From the NCBI GenBank assembly GCA_046715095.1, contig JBKJZQ010000158.1, positions 1-14,385 on the forward strand: a stretch of 14,385 nt of DNA, in the 5' to 3' direction. Numbering within the stretch: position 1 is the first letter of the stretch; each line of letters begins with the position of its first letter. Shown here piece by piece: positions 7,342 through 14,385 of this stretch. Position numbers and translations under genes: made by a program. This DNA is from WHTI01 sp046715095 (GTDB lineage Bacteria; Actinomycetota; CADDZG01; WHSQ01). Below the pieces are notes generated by a model. The model was not told the origin of the DNA, searched no databases, and worked only from the letters and a program-made list of their open reading frames with translations.

Positions 7342-9600
7342 TCAATCGAGGTAGTACGGGACGCTCACGACCACGACACCTCGGACGAACAGCAGATGGC
7401 GCTTGACGATCAGAGCCGTCTGCCCATGGAGGATCTGGTGACGTTTCTTCGGGACCATGAACTCGGGGATCACCACCGTGACGACTCGCTCGTGACCGTC
7501 GGGCTCGAACTCCGATAGGTAGTTCCTCAACGCAGCCCCGATGTCGCTGAAGGGTGCGGCTTCGATCTCGAGGGGATGCGGGACGCGTTCCTCCAGCCAG
7601 CTGTCTCCAAGGGCACTCGTGTCCGATTCCTCTATGCCGAGCGAAACGGCGTGTAGCTGGATCGGTCTGAGAGTCTCGGCGTACTCGATCGCCTGAAGGG
7701 TCGCGTTATGGACGCCGGAGACGAGCACCACGGCGAAGTTCCGAGCCGGTTCCTGTGTCGGATCGATACCTTCGGCGACGTCGCCTTTGACCACGGGGAT
7801 GTTCAGGACCTGGACCCCTCGTTCCCTCAGGAGGGCCGCCTTCAATCGCTGCTTCCCGAGGTTTCTGAGGATCTCGAACGTGTTCCTCGATTGGAGGATC
7901 TCAGGGACCACGACGGTGAGGAAGTCGTTGCCGTCGATGCTGTCCCGGACATCCTTCAGGTGCCGTCGGACACGTTTGGCAACGGAGCCGCCGGCACCGA
8001 GAACGGTTATCTCGATGTCTGGTGCCAGCGCCCTCCATCCATCGACCAACGAGCGATCGGGCGTGATCGCCGAGATGCTGCGGGGCTGCAGATGGTGCGA
8101 GTAACCGACCGCCCGCGCAGTGGCCTCCTCGAGGTCAGTGACGAGGATGACGAGGTTCTGGTGACCGGCGCGTCGCTCAGCCGGCCGGCGATCCGGGTGA
8201 TCTAGTTGGTGCTGAACATCTTCGTAGTGCTTGTGGATGCCCCTCATGAGGTACACCAGGACTGGGATGGCAGAGATCACCATCCAGGCACCGCCGGTGA
8301 ACTTGGTGACGACGACGACCACGAGGACGATCCCGGTGACCGTTCCTCCGATCCCCGAGACGACCACGGTCCGGCGCCACCCCTTCGGTTTCAACCGCCG
8401 GGAGCGCAACACCATCCCCGTCTGCGAGAACGTGAACGAGATGAAAACGCCCACGAGGTAGAGCTGGATAAGCTTGTTCAGATCGGCGTCGAACGCCACG
8501 ATGAGGAACCCCGCCGCAACGCTGAGGATGATGATCCCGTTCGAGAAGACGAGGCGGTCACCCCGGCTCGAGAATTGCCTCGGCATGAAGCGGTCACCGG
8601 CAAGGATCGATGAGATCCGGGGGAAGTCCTGGAAGGCCGTATTGGCTGCGAGTAAGAGGATCGCGGCAGACATGATCTGAAGGATGTAAAAGGCCGGTCC
8701 TCCCGAGAAGATCGCGTGAGAGATCTGAGCGACCACCGTGCGCTCGGCTCCGTGGACGTAAACGACACCGGTCGCGTGAGCCAGGTAGGAGATCCCGAGG
8801 AACATCGAGATCGAGAGGACCCCCATGATCGCCAGCGTCTGGGCTGCGTTCTTCGACTGTGGGTAGCGGAACGCGGACACCCCGTCGGCGATCGCCTCAA
8901 CTCCCGTCAGAGCCGTGGTTCCGGCAGCGAATGCTTTCAGGATGAGAAAGAAGGTAAGCGCGCTTTCGGGTTTGATGATCGTGCCTGCGCTCTCCGCGGC
9001 CGGACAGTCCACGGCGCACCGGACGAAGCCGGTGATCAGCAACGCAAAGACAGACAAGATGAAGCCGTAGGTTGGGATCGCGAACAGGACCCCGGATTCC
9101 TTGCTACCTCGGAGGTTCGCAACCCCGACCAGGATCACGAAGAACAGGGCCAGCTCGATACGGTAGGGAACAAGAGAGGTAGCCGCCGACAGGATCGCGT
9201 CGACCCCCGCCGTCATGGAGACCGCAACGGTCAGCGCGTAGTCGATCAGCAGGGCGGAGGCAGCGATCAATCCGGGGTACATCCCGAGGTTCTCTTTGGA
9301 GACTCTGTACGCGCCGCCGCCGGTCGGATAGGCGCGCACGGTCTCCCGGTACGAGACGATCACGATCGCGAGAAGTGCCGCTACGGCGAGAGAGATAGGA
9401 ATGATGTGTTGCAGCGCGCCGGCGCCGGCCAGAGCAAGGACGAGCATCGCTTCCTGGGTCGCGTAGGCGTTGGACGACAACGCGTCGGAAGAGAAGACCG
9501 GAAGGGCGATCGATTTCGGAAGGAGGGTGTGCTCCATCTCGCCGGACGACATCGGTCTACCGACGAGGACCCGCTTGAGCGCTGCCTGGAGCTTGCTCAT
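7342..9600 (-). CDS. kimA: KimA-family APC potassium transporter with two C-terminal USP-like domains
   Basis: A 752-residue protein. Residues 1 to about 470 are an APC-fold transporter (about 12 helices) very like Bacillus subtilis KimA, a proton-coupled K+ importer. Shared stretches include SSDALSSNAY, YPTGGGAYRVSKENLG, LIDYALTVAVS, LTGVEAI and SQTGM. From memory of the KimA structure, its ion-site residues Asp36, Tyr43 and Asp117 correspond here to Asp39, Tyr46 and Asp120, a constant offset of three, so K+ is a better guess than amino acids. After the membrane part come two USP-like alpha/beta modules, about 483-615 and 622-752, each opening with a hydrophobic strand (LVILVTD; FAVVLVSG) and containing TVVVPE or TVVIPE; I recall only one in B. 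subtilis KimA. The ATG at 9600 lacks a clear ribosome binding site and follows the OB-fold gene by 10 bases, so it is probably translated by coupling. Mycobacterial Rv2690c is a likely relative. Confidence 0.85.
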   Translation of the reverse strand: MSKLQAALKRVLVGRPMSSGEMEHTLLPKSIALPVFSSDALSSNAYATQEAMLVLALAGAGALQHIIPISLAVAALLAIVIVSYRETVRAYPTGGGAYRVSKENLGMYPGLIAASALLIDYALTVAVSMTAGVDAILSAATSLVPYRIELALFFVILVGVANLRGSKESGVLFAIPTYGFILSVFALLITGFVRCAVDCPAAESAGTIIKPESALTFFLILKAFAAGTTALTGVEAIADGVSAFRYPQSKNAAQTLAIMGVLSISMFLGISYLAHATGVVYVHGAERTVVAQISHAIFSGGPAFYILQIMSAAILLLAANTAFQDFPRISSILAGDRFMPRQFSSRGDRLVFSNGIIILSVAAGFLIVAFDADLNKLIQLYLVGVFISFTFSQTGMVLRSRRLKPKGWRRTVVVSGIGGTVTGIVLVVVVVTKFTGGAWMVISAIPVLVYLMRGIHKHYEDVQHQLDHPDRRPAERRAGHQNLVILVTDLEEATARAVGYSHHLQPRSISAITPDRSLVDGWRALAPDIEITVLGAGGSVAKRVRRHLKDVRDSIDGNDFLTVVVPEILQSRNTFEILRNLGKQRLKAALLRERGVQVLNIPVVKGDVAEGIDPTQEPARNFAVVLVSGVHNATLQAIEYAETLRPIQLHAVSLGIEESDTSALGDSWLEERVPHPLEIEAAPFSDIGAALRNYLSEFEPDGHERVVTVVIPEFMVPKKRHQILHGQTALIVKRHLLFVRGVVVVSVPYYLD

Positions 9601-9610
9601 CGTCAGGTGG

Positions 9611-9985
9611 TCATCCGTGTTCGGGTCCCGGGACCAGATTCCACTCGGGATTGATCATCACCCGCGTCCCCTCAGATTCACCAACGATGCCTTCAGCGAT
9701 CAGGCCCTTCCCAAGTCCCACACCGAGCATGGAAGAGCGACCCAGCCACTTCACGATCACGCGTCCAGACCCGTCGATGATCGTCGCCTCGATCGAGTCG
9801 CGTCCCTCGCGAGGATCGATCCTGATGTTCTGGATGACTCCAGCGACCCGGTACCTCTGTCGCGGGACGACCTGACTCAGGGGAGTAACGCCTTCGAGGG
9901 TCGAGATCCACCGGGCAAGGTTCTCAGCCCGGGTCTCCTCTGGAGCCTTCGTGAAGCCTTCGATGAATCGTCTCAGCAACGCCAC
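9611..9985 (-). CDS. Small OB-fold protein of the Rv2694c type
   Basis: About 124 residues from a GTG at 9985. A short helical start (ALLRRFIEGF) is followed by an OB-fold-like run of strands from about residue 45: YRVAGVIQNIRIDP, DSIEATIIDGSGRVIVKWLG, then KGLIAEGIVGE and TRVMINPEW. This is the pattern of RecG/DNA-polymerase-type nucleic-acid OB domains, and the size fits mycobacterial Rv2694c (about 122 residues, from memory), encoded close to ceoB/ceoC there too. The function is unknown; single-stranded nucleic acid binding is only a family-level guess. The frame stays open to a TTG at 10096, but that extension looks non-coding, has no ribosome binding site and would leave no room for promoters of the divergent ceoB gene. 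The GTG at 9985 also has no Shine-Dalgarno, so the start is uncertain. It is the first gene of an operon with the kimA-like gene. Confidence 0.72.
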   Translation of the reverse strand: MALLRRFIEGFTKAPEETRAENLARWISTLEGVTPLSQVVPRQRYRVAGVIQNIRIDPREGRDSIEATIIDGSGRVIVKWLGRSSMLGVGLGKGLIAEGIVGESEGTRVMINPEWNLVPGPEHG

Positions 9986-10080
9986 GACCGGCAAGTATGG
10001 CAGTATCCCGCCGTAGGAATCGCATCCCGAGGCGGCACGGGACGAGGATCTTTCCCGGTGTCCGCCACGTCTGAGGATCG

Positions 10081-10086
10081 AAGGAG
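10081..10086 (+). promoter_or_regulatory. Ribosome binding site of ceoB
   Basis: AAGGAG lies 12 bases before the GTG at 10099, slightly long but the only plausible start before the Rossmann glycine motif. Confidence 0.7.
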
Positions 10087-10098
10087 CGTGCTTCAAAG

Positions 10099-10761
10099 GT
10101 GCACGTAGTTATCGCCGGTTGTGGTCGCGTCGGTTCGGAGTTGGCGACGAACCTCGAGCGGTTGGGCCATACGCTGGCAGTCATCGATAGGTCCCCGGAG
10201 GCGTTCGATCGCCTCAGGCCGGACTTCAAAGGGAAGACCGCGGTCGGATTCGTTTTCGACCGGGACGTTCTGGAGGAGGCCGGCATCAAGGAGGCCGCAG
10301 CCTTCGCCGCCGTAACCAGCGGGGACAATTCCAACATCGTCTCGGCTCGCGTGGCGAAGGAGCACTACCGGGTTCCGAACGTGGTCGCTCGTATCTACGA
10401 TCCCAAGCGCGCTCAGATCTACCAACGGCTGGGGATCCAGACCGTCGCGACGGTGAGATGGACAACCGATCAGATGCTCCGGTTCATCTTTCCCGAAGAC
10501 GTCCCCGTCGAATACACCGTCGATAACGGAGAAGTTGTCGTCACTACGGTTTCGGCCCCCCCTGAGGTCGTGGGCAAGCACGCTCTCGATGTGGACCTCG
10601 ACGGACATAGGAGGATCGTTGCGGTCAGCAGGTTCGGGGTTCCCCGGGTCCCCGACAAGGAACTAACGATCCAGGATGGCGACATCCTGCACGTGTCCGT
10701 GATCCGAAAAGAGGCGGCCGATCTCCACGACGCGATCAAGACCCTCGGGAGGCCCGAGTGA
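10099..10761 (+). CDS. ceoB: TrkA/RCK potassium-uptake regulatory protein (CeoB)
   Basis: A 220-residue cytoplasmic protein with an N-terminal Rossmann RCK domain (TrkA_N, about 1-120) and a C-terminal TrkA_C domain (about 140-215). The dinucleotide motif GCGRVG is at 7-12, and the acidic residue ending the second strand is Asp30, as expected for NAD(H) binding. RCK proteins gate K+ channels or transporters such as TrkH/KtrB according to nucleotide. No Trk/Ktr channel gene is in the window; the only K+-transport candidate nearby is the divergent kimA-like gene. The start is GTG at 10099. The stop overlaps the ceoC start by 4 bases. The symbol follows mycobacterial ceoB (Rv2691, similar size); trkA would be an equally fair name. 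Confidence 0.9.
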   Translation: MHVVIAGCGRVGSELATNLERLGHTLAVIDRSPEAFDRLRPDFKGKTAVGFVFDRDVLEEAGIKEAAAFAAVTSGDNSNIVSARVAKEHYRVPNVVARIYDPKRAQIYQRLGIQTVATVRWTTDQMLRFIFPEDVPVEYTVDNGEVVVTTVSAPPEVVGKHALDVDLDGHRRIVAVSRFGVPRVPDKELTIQDGDILHVSVIRKEAADLHDAIKTLGRPE

Positions 10762-11438
10762 CCGTCCAGCCGATGCGGATCGCCATCGCCGGCGCAGGCA
10801 AGGTAGGCCGTTTCGTTGCCCGAGACCTTTGCTCTAAGAACCACGACGTGACCGTCATCGAGCAGAACAAGAAAGTGGTCGAGACGCACGCAGGGGAGGT
10901 CGAGGCGCACTTCGTGATCGGGGACGGGTGTGAACTACACACGCTCGACGAGGCCGTGCTCTCCTCTTGTGAGGTGATGGTCGCGGCCACCGGAGATGAC
11001 GAGGACAACCTGGTTATCTCTCTTCTCGCCAAGCAGGAGTTCGCCGTCCCGCGTGTCATCGCCAGGGTGAACCACCCCGATAACCTGTGGCTCTTCACCG
11101 ACTCTTGGGGAGTGGATGTGGCCGTATCAACGCCGCACCTGCTTACTTCCTTGGTGGAGGAAGCGGTTTCCGTCGGAGACCTCGTGAGCCTCCTCAGCTT
11201 GGAACAGGGCAAGGTCGCCCTCGTCGAGGTCACTTTGGCCGAGGACTCGCCGGTGGTGGGCAAGTCTCTTGGGGATCTCAGTCTTCCGACCGACTGCACC
11301 CTGGTCGCGATAGTGAGGGACCGGCATGTGATCGCTCCGACCGATGAGACATCGCTGTACTCGGGGGACGAGGTACTGGCGCTTGCTTCTCCGGAAGCAG
11401 AGCCCGAGCTCCTGGCCATCCTCAGCAGCTCTCGGTAG
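10758..11438 (+). CDS. ceoC: TrkA/RCK potassium-uptake regulatory protein (CeoC)
   Basis: A 226-residue second RCK protein, paralogous to CeoB. Rossmann motif GAGKVG is at 12-17, with acidic Glu35 at the end of the second strand. A TrkA_C domain fills about 140-225 (VVGKSLGDLSLP through DEVLALAS). The chosen GTG at 10758 overlaps the ceoB stop in a GTGA junction and has GGGAGG (10747-10752) 5 bases upstream, so translation is coupled and roughly equal amounts of both subunits are expected. An in-frame ATG at 10773 would remove five residues but has no ribosome binding site. Two half-size TrkA proteins from overlapping genes may form a hetero-oligomeric ring, playing the role of the double-length E. 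coli TrkA; this is inference. Confidence 0.9.
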   Translation: MTVQPMRIAIAGAGKVGRFVARDLCSKNHDVTVIEQNKKVVETHAGEVEAHFVIGDGCELHTLDEAVLSSCEVMVAATGDDEDNLVISLLAKQEFAVPRVIARVNHPDNLWLFTDSWGVDVAVSTPHLLTSLVEEAVSVGDLVSLLSLEQGKVALVEVTLAEDSPVVGKSLGDLSLPTDCTLVAIVRDRHVIAPTDETSLYSGDEVLALASPEAEPELLAILSSSR

Positions 11439-11477
11439 GCCCTGGATACCCCCGGTTCCAGGCGGTTCCAGGGGGCC
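11438..11477 (+). terminator. Hairpin and tandem 10-base repeat after ceoC
   Basis: GGCCCTGGA (11438-11446) can pair with TCCAGGGGGCC (11467-11477, two-base bulge). CGGTTCCAGG occurs twice in tandem (11453-11462 and 11463-11472), so CCTGGA (11441-11446) can pair with either TCCAGG copy. The position directly after the ceoC stop suggests a transcription end, but there is no T-run. Confidence 0.4.
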
Positions 11478-11519
11478 GGTCGGCGGTGCGGGAACACTCC
11501 GCCCCGGATCGTCGTTAGC

Positions 11520-11548
11520 TTGACAACGAGCCAACGGGGTGCGACAAG
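11520..11548 (+). promoter_or_regulatory. Possible topA promoter
   Basis: A perfect -35 hexamer TTGACA (11520-11525) is followed after 17 bases by GACAAG (11543-11548), a poor -10. Transcription would begin near 11555, shortly before the AAGGAG at 11566-11571. The -35 match could be chance. Confidence 0.3.
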
Positions 11549-11575
11549 TGGTCGCCCGTCTACCCAAGGAGTTAA

Positions 11576-13741
11576 GTGGCGAAGAATCTCGTGATCGTGG
11601 AATCGCCTGCCAAGGCGAAGACGATCGAGAAATACATGGGTAAGGACTTCAAGGTTCTTGCCTCGATGGGGCACGTGAGAGACCTCCCCAAGTCGGACTT
11701 CGGCATCGAGGTCAATGGAGGGGTGCGGATCTCCTACGCGCCGATCGCTCGCGCCCAGGCTAAGAAGGCCGTCTCCGCGATCAAGGCGGCGATGAAAGAC
11801 GCGGAGACGGTATGGCTGGCACCTGACCCCGACCGGGAGGGCGAAGCCATCGCGTGGCACGTCGCCGAACTCATCAAGCTTCCCAAAGAGAAGTCTCGAC
11901 GTGTCACCTTTAACGAAATCACGAAGCGTGCGGTGACAGAAGCGTTTGAGAATCCCCGTGATATCGACATGAACCTGGTCGACGCACAGCAAGCTCGCCG
12001 GGCGGTCGACCGGATCGTCGGTTACCGGCTCTCACCCCTGTTGTGGCGGACCGTCGGGCCCAATCTGTCCGCGGGACGTGTACAGAGTGCGGCACTCCTC
12101 CTTGTTGTTCAACGGGAGCGTGAGATCCGTGCCTTCGTGGCTCAAGAGTTCTGGGACGTCACCGCCAACCTCGCGACCAAGGATGGAGCGGAGTTCGATG
12201 CCTCCTACCCGGTAGGCGAGAGGAACAAGTTCGAGCTACCCCACGAAGGTGGTGCGGCGGCGCTCGTCGAGCGGGCGCGACCCGGTCCCTGGACCGTGGC
12301 TCAGGTCCGCAAGAACGAGCGCAAGCGCAAGCCTCCAGCCCCGTTCAAGACCTCGACGTTGCAACAGATCGCATCCTCCAAGCTCTCATACCCGACGTGG
12401 AAGACCATGCAGATGGCTCAGCGTCTGTACGAAGCCGGCCATATCACCTACATGCGAACCGACTCGATCAACCTCTCGAACGACGCGCTTGGCGAGATCG
12501 GTCGGGTCATCGAGGGCGAGTACGGGAAAGAGTTTCACGAGGTCAGGAAGTTCACCACGAAGTCGAAGGGCGCACAGGAAGCTCACGAGGCGATCCGACC
12601 GGCGTCCGTCGCCAAGCTTCCTTCGGATCTTGCCGGGGTCGTCGACCCCGACCAGCTCAAGCTCTACGAGATGATCTGGCAGAGGTCCGTTGCTTCCCAG
12701 ATGGCGGAGGCCGTCTACGACGCGACATCGGTCGACGTCGAATCGAACGGCGTCATGTTCCGGGCAACAGGACAGACGCTCAAGTTCGAGGGCTACCTCA
12801 AGGTCTATCTCGCGCGCGGTGATGACGAGCCCGAGGAACTCGACCGGATGCTTCCGGAGCTGGCAGAGGGTGATGCCCTGGATCTGCGCGAGTTGACGCC
12901 GGAGCAACACTTCACCCAGCCCCCCCCACGTTTCACCGAGGCGACCCTCGTGAAAGAGATGGAAGCGGTCGGGATCGGTCGCCCGTCGACCTATGCGCCG
13001 ACGGTGCGCACCTTGATCGACCGCGAGTACGTGAGGAGCGAGTCTCGGCGCCTGTTCCCGACGCCTCGGGGCGAGGTTGTGACGGAGCAACTCGAGGCTC
13101 ACTTCCCAGAGGTCGTTGATCTCAACTTCACGGCGCGCATGGAAGAGGAACTCGACGAGATCGCCGTTGGGCAGAAACAGCTGGCTCCGGTCGTCAGGGA
13201 CTTCTTTCTGAGCTTCACCGCTCATCTCGAAGAGCAGAAGGACAAGATGACCCGTCCCGAGCGCCCGACGGATCTGACCTGCCCCGATTGCGGCCGTCCG
13301 GTGGTCAAGAAGTTCGGTAAGCACGGACTGTGGTTCCTTTCGTGTTCCGGGTGGCCGGAATGCAAGTGGTCCAAACAGCTCGATGCTGAAGGCAACCCCC
13401 TTCCCGACCCCGTCGGAACGGGGGAGAAGTGTCCCGAGTGCGGCAACGAGCTCGTCGCGAAGTCGGGTCGATTCGGCCCCTTTGTCGGGTGCTCGAACTA
13501 CCCGGATTGCAAGTACATCAAGAAGGACCCCCCGAAGGAGACCGGAGAGACGTGTCCCGAGTGCGGGAACACCCTGGTGGAGAAGCGGGGCCGATTCGGG
13601 CCGTTCACGGGCTGCTCGAACTACCCGGAGTGCAAGTACATCAAGAAGAAACCAAAGAAAACCACGGCCAAGAAGACGACCAAGAAGAAAACCACGGCCA
13701 AGAAGACGACCAAGAAAAAGACCACCGCCAAGAAGACCTGA
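11576..13741 (+). CDS. topA: DNA topoisomerase I (type IA) with three Cys4 fingers and Lys/Thr tail
   Basis: A 721-residue type IA topoisomerase that relaxes negative supercoils. The Toprim domain has Glu9 (VESPAKAK) and DPDREGE with Asp84, Asp86, Glu88. The active-site tyrosine is Tyr292 in YMRTDS. GIGRPSTYAP follows in the core. Three topoisomerase C4 zinc fingers begin at Cys569, Cys619 and Cys660, each with four cysteines; fingers 2 and 3 are nearly the same, offset by exactly 123 bases. The last 30 or so residues are Lys, Thr and Ala in decapeptide repeats, a likely DNA-binding tail. The start is GTG at 11576, with AAGGAG (11566-11571) 4 bases upstream. Streptomyces and mycobacterial TopA are longer and, as I recall, lack Cys4 fingers, though they do have basic tails; this layout combines both. 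The gene lies 137 bases after ceoC. Confidence 0.97.
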   Translation: MAKNLVIVESPAKAKTIEKYMGKDFKVLASMGHVRDLPKSDFGIEVNGGVRISYAPIARAQAKKAVSAIKAAMKDAETVWLAPDPDREGEAIAWHVAELIKLPKEKSRRVTFNEITKRAVTEAFENPRDIDMNLVDAQQARRAVDRIVGYRLSPLLWRTVGPNLSAGRVQSAALLLVVQREREIRAFVAQEFWDVTANLATKDGAEFDASYPVGERNKFELPHEGGAAALVERARPGPWTVAQVRKNERKRKPPAPFKTSTLQQIASSKLSYPTWKTMQMAQRLYEAGHITYMRTDSINLSNDALGEIGRVIEGEYGKEFHEVRKFTTKSKGAQEAHEAIRPASVAKLPSDLAGVVDPDQLKLYEMIWQRSVASQMAEAVYDATSVDVESNGVMFRATGQTLKFEGYLKVYLARGDDEPEELDRMLPELAEGDALDLRELTPEQHFTQPPPRFTEATLVKEMEAVGIGRPSTYAPTVRTLIDREYVRSESRRLFPTPRGEVVTEQLEAHFPEVVDLNFTARMEEELDEIAVGQKQLAPVVRDFFLSFTAHLEEQKDKMTRPERPTDLTCPDCGRPVVKKFGKHGLWFLSCSGWPECKWSKQLDAEGNPLPDPVGTGEKCPECGNELVAKSGRFGPFVGCSNYPDCKYIKKDPPKETGETCPECGNTLVEKRGRFGPFTGCSNYPECKYIKKKPKKTTAKKTTKKKTTAKKTTKKKTTAKKT
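13657..13740 (+). repeat. 30-base tandem repeat encoding the TopA tail
   Basis: The segment 13657-13686 is repeated identically at 13687-13716, and a third, diverged copy continues to the topA stop. Each unit encodes a decapeptide of the type KKTTAKKTTK. It lies within the coding region in frame, so unit gain or loss would change tail length without a frameshift. Confidence 0.85.
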
Positions 13742-13766
13742 TGTTTGTTAATCCGTAGGATGGGCC

Positions 13767-13801
13767 GGAAGGTCTGACTAGCAGGTCAAGCAGGAAGGTC
13801 T
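13767..13801 (+). repeat. 9-base direct repeat between topA and the MFS gene
   Basis: GGAAGGTCT occurs at 13767-13775 and again at 13793-13801, 26 bases apart, in the 99-base gap. A TAGGAT (13756-13761) resembles a -10 box but has no matching -35. The repeat may be chance. Confidence 0.35.
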
Positions 13802-13840
13802 CCCATCCAGCAGCCGTCTCGCAAGCCTGAACTCAAGGTC

Positions 13841-14385
13841 GTGACTCAGAACGAGGAACAGGTCACGTTCCTCATGCTGCTCAAGAATCGGAACTTCTTG
13901 AGGCTCTTCCTCGCCCAAACGGTTTCGAGCCTCGGTGACTGGATCGGAGTCATCGCGATCGCGGTCTTTGCCGCTCGGATCGGGGGCAACACCGCCGTCG
14001 GCATGGTCATGACCGCAAGGGTGCTGCCGGGCTTCATCGCCGGGCCGATCGCGGGCGTGATCGCGGATCGGTGGGATCGTCGCAAGACGATGATGGCGGC
14101 CGACCTAATCCGGGGAGCGGTCGTCTTCTCGCTCCCGTTCTTCCCCAACCTTGCGTATCTCCTGGTCGCATCGATGTTGCTCGAGAGCCTCACTCTGGTG
14201 TGGGGGCCGGCCAAGGACGCTTCGCTTCCCCACGTTGTTCCTCACCACCAACTCACGCACGCGAACTCCCTGAACCTCATTGCGGTGTACGGACCGTGGC
14301 CTCTAGCGTCGCTCGTCTTCGCTCTGATGGCGCAGCTTGCCGGATTCTTGAGCCATGCGGTGCCGGCCCTGGAGGGACTTGCCGG
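13841..14385 (+). CDS. MFS transporter, N-terminal part (cut by window end)
   Basis: 181 residues are visible, and the frame is still open at the last base. The protein begins with a short polar stretch and NRNFLRLFLAQTVSSLGDW, typical of drug-efflux-type MFS proteins. It then shows several hydrophobic helices and, between helices 2 and 3, the loop motif GVIADRWDRRK, a version of MFS motif A. The start is uncertain: GTG at 13841 is the only start codon after the in-frame stop at 13775-13777 and before the first helix, but its AAGG is too close; an ATG at 13874 would remove 11 residues. The substrate is unknown. In Streptomyces the gene after topA is, as I recall, a fused MFS/dTMP-kinase, so the missing part could carry a kinase domain. 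Confidence 0.85.
   Translation, partial: MTQNEEQVTFLMLLKNRNFLRLFLAQTVSSLGDWIGVIAIAVFAARIGGNTAVGMVMTARVLPGFIAGPIAGVIADRWDRRKTMMAADLIRGAVVFSLPFFPNLAYLLVASMLLESLTLVWGPAKDASLPHVVPHHQLTHANSLNLIAVYGPWPLASLVFALMAQLAGFLSHAVPALEGLA

Noticed and set aside
8716..9654. 312-codon open frame on the + strand opposite the KimA-like gene
   Set aside because: The product is rich in Arg, Asp, Gly and Gln, with no family resemblance, and lies fully antisense to a well-matched membrane transporter; typical shadow frame in GC-rich DNA.
9986..10096. TTG-initiated extension of the OB-fold gene
   Set aside because: Arg/Ser/Gly-rich with no conserved look and no ribosome binding site, and it would leave no space for divergent promoters; the shorter form matches the family size.
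10736..11992. 418-codon open frame on the - strand across ceoC and the topA start
   Set aside because: It crosses two well-supported genes and an intergenic region, and its product is Ser/Arg/Thr-rich with no recognisable domain.
12386..13324. 312-codon open frame on the - strand inside topA
   Set aside because: Antisense to a clear topoisomerase I with all catalytic motifs; Leu/Arg/Asp-rich shadow.
13657..13740. Short regularly spaced repeats as a CRISPR array
   Set aside because: The repeats are directly tandem without spacers, in frame, and encode the Lys/Thr tail of TopA.

Overview
The window is a GC-rich, densely packed bacterial chromosome segment that looks like core genome of an actinobacterium (Actinomycetota). 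The strongest evidence is the first gene, which closely resembles Streptomyces BldG down to the Ser57 phosphorylation site, followed by a degenerate RsbW-type partner. The order bldG, anti-sigma partner, hppA, topA and then an MFS gene also recalls the Streptomyces bldG to tmk region (from memory, not searched). The CeoB/CeoC pair with a divergent OB-fold/APC-permease operon recalls the mycobacterial Rv2690c-Rv2694c region. TopA has three Cys4 fingers and a Lys/Thr tail, unlike the finger-less TopA usual in Streptomyces and Mycobacterium. That hints at a deep-branching lineage, which is inference.

Layout. 1-217: leader of bldG with nested inverted repeats. 218-965 (+): partner-switch pair, bldG and an anti-sigma ATPase. 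962-981: perfect 20-bp palindrome joining two convergent stop codons. 978-3416 (-): M1-type zinc aminopeptidase fused to an N-terminal polytopic membrane domain. 3516-4790 (+): PAS-PAS-GGDEF diguanylate cyclase. 4825-4853: good sigma70-type promoter, then 4937-7285 (+): K+-independent H+-pumping pyrophosphatase. 7301-7332: hairpin between convergent genes. 7342-9985 (-): OB-fold protein gene, then a KimA-family potassium transporter with two C-terminal USP-like domains. 10099-11438 (+): two overlapping TrkA/RCK genes (ceoB, ceoC). 11576-13741 (+): topoisomerase I. 13841-14385 (+): start of an MFS transporter cut by the window end.

Three themes run through the window. The first is sigma-factor control by partner switching, with a cytoplasmic c-di-GMP synthase nearby. 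The second is ion homeostasis: a proton-pumping pyrophosphatase, a proton-coupled-type K+ transporter and two NAD(H)-type RCK regulators. The third is core DNA topology. I see no mobile element, CRISPR array, rRNA or tRNA, and no gene-free stretch longer than 217 bases. Most content is recognisable housekeeping. The less ordinary items are the KimA/OB/CeoBC module with its doubled USP domain, the membrane-fused M1 peptidase, the stop-codon palindrome, and the inverted repeat that straddles the hppA promoter.
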